Positions 1 to 6,667 are shown, counted from the stretch's first letter. The stretch is DNA of 8,437 nt from UBA8522 sp049287565 (GCA_049287565.1 JBAQGA010000074.1:1-8437); one strand, 5' to 3'. Notes: generated by a model from the sequence alone, not told the origin. Numbers and translations: made by a program.

Positions 1-1
1 G

Positions 2-280
2 GCCGGCAACGCGCAGCAGCTCGAGGGACTCTCTCGCCTCCGCCGCCAAACGGACCCCTTTGAGCTGGCCTCTCGTGTCCAAGAAAAACTGGAGCTGATT
101 GGGTCACTCCGCCACTTCCTTCCCCGATCCTCTGAGTCTAAAGCGGCTGAAGAGAAACTTAAGGCCACCGAAGAAGCGGCGCTGCATGCGATCGCCAGGA
201 TGTTTGGAGCCACTGTTTATGTTCGTACCAGACCAGGAGGCCCCCTTGTCAACCTCCATCATGGTAAGGTTTTTAAATGA
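2..280 (+). CDS. Transposase (integrase-core type), C-terminal fragment, 5' end outside window
   Basis: Plus-strand frame 2 is open from the left edge to TGA at 278-280, giving the last 92 residues of a longer protein. It starts AGNAQQLEGLSRLRRQTDPF and ends LVNLHHGKVFK. The basic RLRRQTDPFEL stretch followed by an amphipathic, charged helix resembles the region after the DDE integrase core in ISNCY- or IS21-like transposases, where a DPF/NPF motif after a basic run is common. No catalytic DDE residue lies in the visible part, so the family is inferred. The final codons overlap the first copy of the element's terminal repeat. The gene is convergent with the SGNH hydrolase gene, and its stop lies 20 bases before that gene's 3' end. 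A competing ORF at 99-374 is out of frame with this one and has no recognisable protein character. Confidence 0.6.
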   Translation, partial: AGNAQQLEGLSRLRRQTDPFELASRVQEKLELIGSLRHFLPRSSESKAAEEKLKATEEAALHAIARMFGATVYVRTRPGGPLVNLHHGKVFK

Positions 281-317
281 CAAGATGATACCTCCCATGG
301 TTACCTTTTTAAATGAC
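252..317 (+). repeat. Imperfect direct repeat at the IS right end
   Basis: Two copies lie 36 bases apart in their 3' parts. Copy 1 (252-281) and copy 2 (290-317) share ACCTCC, then ATGGT, then TTTTTAAATGAC. The 21-base cores at 261-281 and 297-317 differ at only 3 positions. Copy 1 overlaps the end of the transposase gene and copy 2 abuts the proposed element end. Repeated subterminal motifs of this kind are typical transposase binding sites, which is the inferred role here. Confidence 0.65.
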
Positions 318-1065
318 TTGACAGGGACCCGGAGAGAAGTGGACGCAAGGCTTCCAGCCAATTGCAGGCCATGAGCCGGTATCCTTCGCTTGTCGGATGG
401 ACATCCGGAAGAAGCTCCGGCGACCGGAGAAAAAGCGAATAATTGTCGACAACCGGCAGCCGTTCTGCGGCGGCGATCTTGCGGATCAGCGGATTGATCT
501 CCTCCTCCACCCTGTCTCTGGAACCCGGACCGAACGGCGGAGAGAATTCCTCGGGAAGAGGGGGGATGGTCGCGAGGAGAACACGCGCCCGCTCGCCCCG
601 GCGGTCGGTGAACTCCCGAAAAAGGCCGATGATCGCCTCCAGGTTACGGCCGAAGGCGTCGGTCGGCGTCTGGTCGCCGTCCACCCGGACGTCGTTCGTG
701 CCCAGCTGGAGGAGGATGAAGTCCGGGTGCTCCCGGGCCAGGGCCGCTCCCTGCAGTCTCAGCCAGCGGAGATACTCGCCCGAGGTATGGCCTTTCCGGC
801 CGTAGTTGAGCACCTTGGCTCTCCTCCCTTCTCGGGCGAGCAGACGCTGGAGCTGACGCGGGTATTCGGAATCCGTCAGGCTGTCTCCGGCGCAGAGGAT
901 GATGACTCCCCGGGGCGGCCGGGAGCAAGCCGGGGACGCGGCAATGATTGTCAGAAGGCAGAACAGCGATATCAAGGAATGTCCAAAAGAACGGTGCCTG
1001 ATGAGTTTCTGAGATGCCCCCAGGCGGCGCGGCCGATCAGAACCCGAGAAGGGCTGCGATTTCAA
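301..1065 (-). CDS. Secreted SGNH/GDSL-family hydrolase; 3' end supplied by an IS; start uncertain
   Basis: This is a predicted extracytoplasmic esterase or lipase of the SGNH (TesA/lysophospholipase L1-like) superfamily. Numbered from the TTG start chosen here (254 aa), block I is GDSLTD with nucleophile Ser62. Block II is the NYGRKGHTS stretch around residues 87-95. Block III is LGTNDVR (Gly122, Asn124). Block V is DVHP with catalytic Asp221 and His223. A hydrophobic segment (ISLFCLLTIIAA) followed by SPAC acts as a signal peptide and may be a weak lipobox. There is no ATG anywhere in the upstream part of this frame. Candidate starts are TTG 1206 (overlapping the channel-gene stop), GTG 1146, TTG 1065 and TTG 975. 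TTG 1065 gives a basic n-region before the hydrophobic core and has a GGAGG 13 bases upstream, but this is a weak choice. Upstream of it the frame lacks coding character. The last residues, LSSHLKR, and the TAA stop are read from IS terminal sequence, so the native C-terminus is lost, probably by only a few residues. Confidence 0.75.
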   Translation of the reverse strand: MKSQPFSGSDRPRRLGASQKLIRHRSFGHSLISLFCLLTIIAASPACSRPPRGVIILCAGDSLTDSEYPRQLQRLLAREGRRAKVLNYGRKGHTSGEYLRWLRLQGAALAREHPDFILLQLGTNDVRVDGDQTPTDAFGRNLEAIIGLFREFTDRRGERARVLLATIPPLPEEFSPPFGPGSRDRVEEEINPLIRKIAAAERLPVVDNYSLFLRSPELLPDVHPTSEGYRLMACNWLEALRPLLSGSLSSHLKR

Positions 1066-1202
1066 GAGCGTCTCAAAGCCTCCACCCGGGCGCTGATGAT
1101 TCCGATGGTGTACCCCTTCTTGGTCTTTCCGGTTAACTTGAGACACCCCAGGGGATCGACGATCGTCCAGGCCTGGTATTTTACTCCCTTGGGGGAGCCC
1201 AA
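1037..1202 (-). pseudogene. Coding-like relic directly after the channel gene, unidentified
   Basis: Immediately after the channel-gene TGA the same frame stays open for 46 codons (1202 to the TGA at 1062-1064). It reads like real protein (KYQAWTIVDPLG, then LTGKTKKGYTIGIISARVEAL), with GC-rich third positions and mixed hydrophobic and charged residues. Skipping one base at 1073 moves into a second frame that continues DALEIAALLGF and stops at TGA 1037-1039. This looks like a short gene, or the tail of a larger one, carrying a one-base indel. A GAGGTGAT stretch near the end of the channel gene could serve as a ribosome site for a TTG start at 1202. I do not recognise the family. The alternative is that the frame is open by chance, but the hydrolase frame over the same bases has far worse codon character. 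Confidence 0.45.
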
Positions 1203-2774
1203 TCAACTGACGCTCATCACCTCGTCGAGGGTGATATTGTGGTTCTCCAAATTCGTGCCCATGGCCTTCTCCAGGCTGGACACGGAGATGATATAGTCGA
1301 CAATCGCCCGCAGCTCGGAACTCCGGGCGTTGCTGAGGTCCCTCTGGTAGGTGAGGACGATGAAGTTCGTGCTCAATCCGACCTTGAGCTTTTCTTCTTC
1401 CGCCTGAAGTTTTTTATCCGCCAGCTCCCGGGCCACCCGGTAGGATTGGACTCTCTTGTAGTTCGTCTCCACGTTCCGGACGCCGTTGCGGATTTCGAGA
1501 TAGATCGTCTGTTCCTGGTTTTTCAAACGCAGCACGGCCTGCTCCAGGTTGAGCTTGGCCTGGGTGTAGGCGGCTTTAGAGAACACGGAGTTCAGAGGGA
1601 TGTCCAGGGTCAGTCCCACAGACCAATTCCTATACCTGAATCCAAGGGCATCGTCTACGGCCCCTCCGATCCCTCCGGGAACAATGCCGACGATCTTTCC
1701 GGTGAGGGGATTGTTGTTCTCGTAGAGGATCTGATCCCCCGAGATGCCGGGGCTCCAGTAGGAGGCCGTCAGGCTGAGATCGGGGAAGAGCTGGTTCTTG
1801 GCATAGCTCACGGTCAAATCTTGGCTCTTCAGACCCACCCGGAGGGATTTGAGCTCGGGCCGGTTCTCCAGGGCCGTCATCAAGGCCTCATCCACGTCGA
1901 TCTGTCGCTCGACGAACTTCGGCGCGTCGAGGGGCTTGATGGGCAGTGCCAACTTCATCTCCTCCTCGGGAAGGTTGATGATCGTCCTCAGCCGGTCCTC
2001 GTTATTCTTCACCTCCGCTTCGGCGCTGAGAATTTCGGCTTCGCGAGTCGCCACCTCGGCCTGGGCGCTCAAGATCTCGATCGGGGCCAGAGTTCCGACC
2101 TCCACCGCCCGCTGGTTCTTGGCCAGGAGATCCCGGGCCAGGTCCAGGGCCTGCTGCCGCACCTTGAGGTTGTCGATGCTGTAGGCCAGGTCCCAGTACG
2201 CCTGGGTGACCACGTCGATGATATCCGCGACCGTGGCCTCCAGATCGTTCTGGGAAATCTCGAAGTCATTCTGGCTGATGTGGATATCATAATTGGTCAT
2301 CTTGGCCCCGAAGCCCTTGAGGAGCGGCTGCTCGAAATTAAGGCGCAGGGTGCTGCTGTAGCGTGGGTTGACCGTCTGGAATTTGCTGGTCGTAAAATTC
2401 CTGTAATTGACGAGAGAGGCGCCGACTCGACCTCCGGTCGGAAGAAGCTGGGTCACCTGAGCATCATAGCCATAATATTCTGTGCTCACCTGCTCAGCGG
2501 CATCGAGCCAGGAAAAAGATGCGGATTTGGTGTCCCGCTTGTCATAGCCGAGGGCCAGAGTGGGCAAGTATTTTTCCTTGGCTTTCTTTATGGCCAGACT
2601 ATCGATTTCGGGATTGATGATCTGGATGGCCACACCGTAGTTGTTCTTCAATGTCCTGATGATCGTCTCTTCCAGGGTCAGGGCGAGGACGTCCTCTTTC
2701 TTTTCCTGTGCCCAGGCCAGGCTGGAACCAAGAAAAATCACAATCGCAAATAAATAGGCTACTCGTCGGAACAT
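1203..2774 (-). CDS. TolC-family outer-membrane efflux channel protein
   Basis: This 523-residue protein is predicted to form the trimeric outer-membrane channel of the adjacent MacA/MacB-type pump. Residues 1-22 form a Sec signal peptide (MFRRVAYLFAIVIFLGSS core, likely cleaved after SLAWA before QEKK). Mature residues start with LALTLEETIIRTLKNN, the usual opening of outer-membrane efflux proteins. Two long alpha-helical, coiled-coil-prone repeats rich in Ala, Leu, Glu and Lys follow (for example AQAEVATREAEILSAEAEVK). Short beta-prone segments lie between them (SLTASYWSP, NWSVGLTLDIPL), as expected for a duplicated OEP domain of usual length. The ATG at 2774 is preferred over an in-frame GTG at 2795 because AAGGAGG sits six bases upstream of it and inside the longer reading. 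It lies 74 bases after the permease gene and is probably the last pump gene of the operon. No terminator is visible after it. Confidence 0.92.
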   Translation of the reverse strand: MFRRVAYLFAIVIFLGSSLAWAQEKKEDVLALTLEETIIRTLKNNYGVAIQIINPEIDSLAIKKAKEKYLPTLALGYDKRDTKSASFSWLDAAEQVSTEYYGYDAQVTQLLPTGGRVGASLVNYRNFTTSKFQTVNPRYSSTLRLNFEQPLLKGFGAKMTNYDIHISQNDFEISQNDLEATVADIIDVVTQAYWDLAYSIDNLKVRQQALDLARDLLAKNQRAVEVGTLAPIEILSAQAEVATREAEILSAEAEVKNNEDRLRTIINLPEEEMKLALPIKPLDAPKFVERQIDVDEALMTALENRPELKSLRVGLKSQDLTVSYAKNQLFPDLSLTASYWSPGISGDQILYENNNPLTGKIVGIVPGGIGGAVDDALGFRYRNWSVGLTLDIPLNSVFSKAAYTQAKLNLEQAVLRLKNQEQTIYLEIRNGVRNVETNYKRVQSYRVARELADKKLQAEEEKLKVGLSTNFIVLTYQRDLSNARSSELRAIVDYIISVSSLEKAMGTNLENHNITLDEVMSVS

Positions 2775-2780
2775 GCGAAA

Positions 2781-2787
2781 CCTCCTT
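2781..2787 (-). promoter_or_regulatory. Ribosome binding site of the TolC-family gene
   Basis: AAGGAGG on the minus strand, six bases before ATG 2774. It excludes the upstream GTG at 2795, which would place this site inside the coding region. Confidence 0.85.
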
Positions 2788-2809
2788 GCGTTCACTTTTT
2801 ACTGATATA

Positions 2810-2836
2810 TACGTTTTTTGTTGTGTTTTCGTTCTA
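2810..2836 (-). promoter_or_regulatory. Possible ECF-type promoter before the TolC-family gene
   Basis: On the minus strand TAGAAC (2831-2836) is followed after 17 bases by CGTA (2810-2813). Four of six bases match the ECF -35 element TGAAAC and the -10 element matches exactly. The spacer is very A-rich on this strand. It resembles, but is weaker than, the exact copy before the sigma gene. It would give a leader of about 30 bases carrying the ribosome site. Confidence 0.3.
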
Positions 2837-2848
2837 TGGATACGTCCA

Positions 2849-4075
2849 TCATTCGTAGCGGAGGGCTTCTATGGGGTCCAACCGCGAGGCCTTGCGGGCC
2901 GGGTAGAATCCGAAAAAGATCCCGACCGAGGCGGCGAAGACAAAGGCCAGGATGATCGCCCCGGGGGAAACCGCCGTTTTAAACTGGGAGAAGGTCTTGA
3001 CGTAAACGAGAAGTTTGGACAAGCCGACGCCGAAGAGAACTCCGATCAGCCCTCCCAGGACGCTCAAGACAACGGCTTCGGTCAGGAATTGCAGCAGGAT
3101 GTCCTTCCCCCGGGCGCCGACGGCCATGCGGATCCCGATCTCCCGGATCCGCTCGGTCACCGAAACGAGCATGATGTTCATGATGCCGATGCCGCCGACA
3201 AGCAGCGAGATCGAAGCGATACTGCCCAGCAGAATGGTCATGATTTGGGTGGCCTGGGCCGCCCCTTCGGCGATCTCCGCCATGTTCCGGACCTGGAAGT
3301 CGTCCTCGGCGCCGGGAGCGATCTTATGCCGGATCCTGAGCAACTCTTCGATCTGGGTCTGGGCCTCCTCCGTCCGCCCCGCGGACACGGCCGATATGTC
3401 GATCGAGGAGATATACTCCTGCCCGGTCAGCCGTTTCATGACGGTGGTGTAGGGGACGGCCATCATGTCGTCCCGGTTGAACCAGCCTCCGGATTCCCCC
3501 TTGGACTTGAGGACTCCGATGACCCGGAAGGGGATGGCTTTGACCCGGATCACTTGGCCGATGGCGTCCTCGTCTTCGAAGAGGCTTTTTTTCACCTCGC
3601 TCCCCAGGACGCAGACCTTGGCGGCCGATTTCACCTGGCTATCGTCAAAATATGTCCCCTCCTCGACCGGCCAGTTGCGGATCTCGGGGTAATTGGCCCC
3701 GGTCCCTTGAATAGAGGTGTTCCAGTTCTTGTTCATGTAAACAGTCTGGGCTCTCGTGCTCACTGAAGGCGAAGTGTACTGGATGGCGTCGCACTGCTGC
3801 TCGATGGCGACGGCATCCTCCGGCTTGAGGGTGTTGAAGCCCCCGAACCCGGAATGAACCCCGCCCCGGCTCCGGCTTCCCGGCGACACAAAAAGCAGGT
3901 TGGTCCCCATAGAAGCGAAGCGGTCCTCGACACCTTGCTTGGCCCCTTCGCCGATGCTGACCATCGAGATGACCGCCCCAACACCGATGATGATGCCCAG
4001 CGCGGTCAGGAAAGACCGCATCTTATTCCGACCGAGCGCCCGCAGGGCGACTTGGCTTGTCCGCATGATGTTCAT
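2849..4075 (-). CDS. MacB-type ABC transporter permease (FtsX/MacB_PCD domains)
   Basis: This 408-residue inner-membrane subunit is of the mechanotransmission type (MacB/LolC/FtsX). The order is: short cytoplasmic N-terminus (LRALGRNKMRSFLTALGIIIG); TM1 at about 21-43; a large periplasmic domain at about 44-275; then TM2 (about 277-305), TM3 (about 332-357) and TM4 (about 371-391). The segment ERIREIGIRMAVGAR at 308-322 is the conserved cytoplasmic coupling stretch contacting the ATPase. The protein ends with the family hallmark YPARKASRLDPIEALRYE. The ATG at 4075 overlaps the ATPase stop by four bases (ATGA) and has AAAGGAG eight bases upstream; a longer reading from 4108 would bury that site. 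E. coli MacB is one fused polypeptide, while here the ATPase and permease are separate genes, which is common outside enterics. Such pumps export substrates from the periplasm through a TolC channel; the substrate is unknown. Confidence 0.94.
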   Translation of the reverse strand: MNIMRTSQVALRALGRNKMRSFLTALGIIIGVGAVISMVSIGEGAKQGVEDRFASMGTNLLFVSPGSRSRGGVHSGFGGFNTLKPEDAVAIEQQCDAIQYTSPSVSTRAQTVYMNKNWNTSIQGTGANYPEIRNWPVEEGTYFDDSQVKSAAKVCVLGSEVKKSLFEDEDAIGQVIRVKAIPFRVIGVLKSKGESGGWFNRDDMMAVPYTTVMKRLTGQEYISSIDISAVSAGRTEEAQTQIEELLRIRHKIAPGAEDDFQVRNMAEIAEGAAQATQIMTILLGSIASISLLVGGIGIMNIMLVSVTERIREIGIRMAVGARGKDILLQFLTEAVVLSVLGGLIGVLFGVGLSKLLVYVKTFSQFKTAVSPGAIILAFVFAASVGIFFGFYPARKASRLDPIEALRYE

Positions 4076-4806
4076 GGTCGCGACTCCTTTCCGGCATAAT
4101 CCTTGCACTCTTCCCCGTTGCTCTCTTCCTTAATGATCTCGCCGTCCCTGATGTAGATCCTTTTTCTGGCAAAGCAGGCGATGTCGGGTTCGTGCGTCAC
4201 CATCACCATGGTGATCCTTTTTTCCTGGTTAAGCCGGCTGAAGATGCTTATGATCTCCTGGCTGGTTTTCGTGTCTAGATTCCCGGTCGGCTCATCCGCC
4301 AGGATCAGGGTGGGATTGTTCAGCAACGCCCGGGCGATGGCCACCCTCTGCTGTTCCCCTCCCGAAAGCTGATTGGTCTTGTGGTAGGCGCGGTCCTTCA
4401 GTCCGACAGATTCCAGGGCCTGGAAGGCCATCTCCACCCGCTGCTTGGAGGGGATGTGGGCAGAATAGAGAAGAGGAAGCTCGACATTCTCGAGGGCTGT
4501 TGTCCTCGAGAGCAAGTTGAAAGTCTGGAAAACGAAACCTATTTTCTGGTTACGAATCCGGGCCAACTCGTCCCGGCTCAGGGTAGAGACCTCCTCGCCT
4601 TCCAGGAAATACCTGCCCGAAGTCGGCCGGTCCAGGCAGCCGATGATGTTCATCAGGGTCGATTTTCCCGACCCCGAGGACCCCATTATGGCTAAGAATT
4701 CCCCGGCTTCGACAGCATAGGTCACGCCGCGCAGCGCCCGGACCTCGGTCTCGCCGATTTTATACACCTTGACCAGGTTCTCTAATCGTATGATGGGAGT
4801 GGCCAT
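4072..4806 (-). CDS. MacB/LolD-type ABC transporter ATP-binding protein
   Basis: This 244-residue cytoplasmic ATPase powers the adjacent permease. All nucleotide-binding motifs are intact: Walker A GSSGSGKST at 42-50, Q-loop Gln94 in FVFQTFNLL, signature LSGGEQQ at 147-153, Walker B LILADEP with catalytic Glu172, D-loop GNLD, and switch His205 in VTHEPD. The phrases MNIIGCLDRPTSG and NVELPLLY are characteristic of the MacB/LolD/FtsE branch rather than of nutrient importers. A charged tail (about 226-244) follows the core. It begins 35 bases after the adaptor stop, with an AAAGGAAA-type ribosome site, and its stop overlaps the permease start by four bases, implying translational coupling. Within the MacB/LolD branch, the neighbouring adaptor and channel genes favour a MacB-like efflux role over lipoprotein sorting. 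Confidence 0.95.
   Translation of the reverse strand: MATPIIRLENLVKVYKIGETEVRALRGVTYAVEAGEFLAIMGSSGSGKSTLMNIIGCLDRPTSGRYFLEGEEVSTLSRDELARIRNQKIGFVFQTFNLLSRTTALENVELPLLYSAHIPSKQRVEMAFQALESVGLKDRAYHKTNQLSGGEQQRVAIARALLNNPTLILADEPTGNLDTKTSQEIISIFSRLNQEKRITMVMVTHEPDIACFARKRIYIRDGEIIKEESNGEECKDYAGKESRP
4084..4090 (-). promoter_or_regulatory. Ribosome binding site of the permease gene
   Basis: AAAGGAG lies eight bases before ATG 4075, within the 3' end of the ATPase gene. It fixes the permease start at 4075. Confidence 0.8.
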
Positions 4807-4841
4807 CTTGTTTCCTTTAGAAGCCTTGAAACGGTTCCCGC

Positions 4842-6224
4842 TTACCGCCCAACGAACATCATCCGCCCGGGTCCCGGCCCGGCCTGGGAAGTGGAAGCGG
4901 TCTGGCCGGTTTGCAGGCCGATGATAACTTCCTGCCCTTCCTTGAGGTCGCTGCGCAGGATCTCGGTGTAGGAATTATCCGTGACGCCCGGCCGGATGAA
5001 GGCCACGTTCAGCTTCTGATTCTCGTCGAGATACCAGACCATCGAAGGCCGGCGCGTCCGCGTTCCGGCCGCTTGTCCAGACAGACCGCCTCCCTGGGCG
5101 AACATCGTCATCCGGCCTCCTCCGGCTCCGGCACCCTGGCGCGGCTGCCCGCCGCTCCCGGAGCCGGGCGTTTCCACCGGCTGCCCCTGCCCGCTTTCGG
5201 CTTTCCGCTGGGCCATCATCCTTTCTCCGGCTTCCTTCATGATCTTGGCCAGCTCCTCGGCGGGAAGGGTCGGAGTGAACCGGAGGGCCGCATTCGGAAC
5301 GCGGAGCACGTCCTTGGCCTCGCCAGTGATGATGGTCACCGTGGCGGTCATGCCCGGCCGCAGCTTCATCCCGGGATTATCCACCGCCACGATCGTCGTA
5401 TAGGTCACCACATTCGAGGTGACGGTCGGGGAATAGCGGACCTGCTGGACAACACCGTTGAAGGAATCGTTGACGAAGGCGTCAACGGTGAATCGCACCT
5501 TCTGGCCTTCCTGGATCCGGCCGACATCGGCCTCATCGACATCGCACTCGACCTGCATCTTGCTCAGGTCGTTGGCGATCTCGAAGATCTTGGGAGCCGT
5601 AAAGCTGGCCTGGACCGTCTGGCCGACGTTCATGTTCCGGGAGATGACGATCCCATCGATCGGCGAGCGGATAATGGCGTAGCTGAGGTCGAGTTTGCTC
5701 GACTCCAGCTGCGACTTGGCCTGATCAACGCTGGCTTCGGCCCTTTGCAGGTCGGTCTTGGCGCCGAGGTAGTTGGCCTCGGATATATCCCTCTCTTCAT
5801 AAGAGATCAGCTCCTTCTCGAAAAGACGCAGGGCTCTCTCGTACTGCTTCTGGAGGTTGTCCAGCGTGACCTTGGCTTTTTCGAGCGAAGCCAGGGCGCT
5901 CTGGTAGTTCGCCTGGCTCTGATTCACCCGGGTTTCGAAAGTGGACAGGTCGAGCTCGGCCAGGATCTGGCCCTTCTCGACCTTGGAATTGTAATCCACA
6001 TAGAGATTGGCGATCTTCCCCGACACCTGGCTTCCGACTTCCACCATGGTGATCGGGTTGACCGTTCCGGATGTCGTGACCACGGCTTCGATATCGCCCT
6101 TGGCGAGCTTTTCAGTCCTGTACCTGACCTGGCCGTTCTTGCCGTCCTTAAAGACGGTCAGGCCGAGGATGACCCCGGTAATGACCACCAGAACGATGAT
6201 GGCAATGATGATCTTCTTCTTCAT
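4842..6224 (-). CDS. MacA-like periplasmic adaptor (membrane fusion) protein
   Basis: This 460-residue adaptor links the inner-membrane ABC motor to the TolC-type channel. Residues 1-24 are a basic-hydrophobic membrane anchor (MKKKIIIAIIVLVVITGVIL). The first half of the lipoyl/biotinyl-like domain is at about 45-95 (TSGTVNP, VGSQVSGKI, KVEKGQILAELD). An alpha-helical hairpin of about 90 residues spans 96-182. The second lipoyl half is RSPIDGIVISRNMNVGQTV (186-204). A beta-barrel spans about 220-300 and ends in MKLRPGMTATVTI. The membrane-proximal domain is interrupted by a low-complexity insert at about 321-394 rich in Gly, Gln, Ala and Met, before resuming at MVWYLDENQKLNV and EGQEVIIGLQTG. 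A second Gly/Pro/Met tail (GPGPGRMMFVGR) ends the protein. The start overlaps the stop of the Spy-like gene by four bases (ATGA). The helical hairpin and the position before the MacB-type genes support MacA-like assignment over RND-type adaptors. Confidence 0.94.
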   Translation of the reverse strand: MKKKIIIAIIVLVVITGVILGLTVFKDGKNGQVRYRTEKLAKGDIEAVVTTSGTVNPITMVEVGSQVSGKIANLYVDYNSKVEKGQILAELDLSTFETRVNQSQANYQSALASLEKAKVTLDNLQKQYERALRLFEKELISYEERDISEANYLGAKTDLQRAEASVDQAKSQLESSKLDLSYAIIRSPIDGIVISRNMNVGQTVQASFTAPKIFEIANDLSKMQVECDVDEADVGRIQEGQKVRFTVDAFVNDSFNGVVQQVRYSPTVTSNVVTYTTIVAVDNPGMKLRPGMTATVTIITGEAKDVLRVPNAALRFTPTLPAEELAKIMKEAGERMMAQRKAESGQGQPVETPGSGSGGQPRQGAGAGGGRMTMFAQGGGLSGQAAGTRTRRPSMVWYLDENQKLNVAFIRPGVTDNSYTEILRSDLKEGQEVIIGLQTGQTASTSQAGPGPGRMMFVGR

Positions 6225-6667
6225 TTCACTTCTCCTTTGGGCTTCTCCGGCGAGCGCTCTCTTTCGGAGTTCCGTTTCTTCTTTTCGGATTCCTTTTTAC
6301 TCTTATCCTGGTGTTGAGCGATGATGCTGTCCATATCTTGCTTTTGTTCAGGTGTCAACACGGCATCGATCTGATCCTCGATTTCGGCACGGATATCGGA
6401 GAGTCGTTTATGCATCTCCGTGCGCAGTTCTTTGAACTTGACTTCGTTCCTCTCGAAAATCTGCTTGATGCTTTCTTTCTGATCAAGGGAGAGGCCCAGC
6501 TCCCGGGCCATCTGGTCGAGGTCGGGAGGCTTCGGGGCGTCTTTTCTCGTCCGGTCGTGCTTCCGGGGATGGAAAAAATATCGTTCGCTGAAGATTCCTC
6601 CCAAGAGCCCGGCGGCGAAGGCCACCAAAAGGGTGAGGACCAACCAGAGCTTATATTTGTTCGGCAT
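6221..6667 (-). CDS. Membrane-anchored Spy/CpxP/CnrX-like periplasmic sensor or chaperone
   Basis: This 148-residue protein has an uncleaved N-terminal anchor at about 7-25 (LWLVLTLLVAFAAGLLGGIF). The periplasmic part is almost entirely helical and has two copies of the family's L-[ST]-x-x-Q signature, LSLDQ (59-63) and LTPEQ (104-108), which mark Spy/CpxP and the heavy-metal-resistance sensor family. A long, very charged Lys/Glu tail occupies about 121-148. Relatives either chaperone unfolded envelope proteins or, like CnrX, sense a ligand and control an anti-sigma factor. Its place between the anti-sigma gene (gap of 5 bases) and the adaptor gene (4-base overlap) favours a sensory or stress-buffering role in this module. 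An AGGAG nine bases before ATG 6667 supports the start. Which of the two roles applies is inference. Confidence 0.75.
   Translation of the reverse strand: MPNKYKLWLVLTLLVAFAAGLLGGIFSERYFFHPRKHDRTRKDAPKPPDLDQMARELGLSLDQKESIKQIFERNEVKFKELRTEMHKRLSDIRAEIEDQIDAVLTPEQKQDMDSIIAQHQDKSKKESEKKKRNSERERSPEKPKGEVK

Larger units (their letters stand above)
1..323 (+). mobile_element. Right end of an insertion sequence (left part outside window)
   Basis: The segment contains the 3' end of a transposase reading frame followed by about 43 non-coding bases that carry a second copy of a repeat overlapping the gene's last codons. The proposed outer end is the TTGACA at 318-323, so that the other strand begins TGTCAAG; TGT...ACA termini are common in several IS families. 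The boundary is inferred from the repeat and from the fact that hydrolase-like coding sequence on the minus strand begins immediately beyond it. The left end and any target duplication lie outside the window, so neither the family nor the exact border can be confirmed. Confidence 0.5.

Noticed and set aside
99..374. Plus-strand ORF at the left end
   Set aside because: Out of frame with the open transposase frame (2-280), which has better protein character and runs to the window edge.
397..1296. Plus-strand ORF opposite the hydrolase
   Set aside because: Arg-rich, no signal or motif, and it lies antisense to conserved SGNH blocks.
1239..2753. 504-codon plus-strand ORF opposite the channel gene
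   Set aside because: Its translation is rich in His, Asp, Gly and Leu with no domain, as expected for the antisense of a GC-rich gene; the minus strand holds a textbook TolC-family protein.
2836..2849. 5-bp hairpin (ATGGA/TCCAT) at the permease stop
   Set aside because: Too short and AT-rich, and has no U-run; likely chance.
2708..3766. Plus-strand ORF opposite the permease
   Set aside because: Asp/Gly/His-rich antisense product without membrane segments or domains.
4076..4108. Longer N-terminus for the permease (start 4108)
   Set aside because: The extra residues precede the conserved start and would bury the AAAGGAG site eight bases before ATG 4075.
4911..6317. 468-codon plus-strand ORF opposite the adaptor and Spy-like genes
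   Set aside because: Antisense shadow with repetitive Leu/Gly/Asp/His composition; the minus-strand genes have clear domains and ribosome sites.
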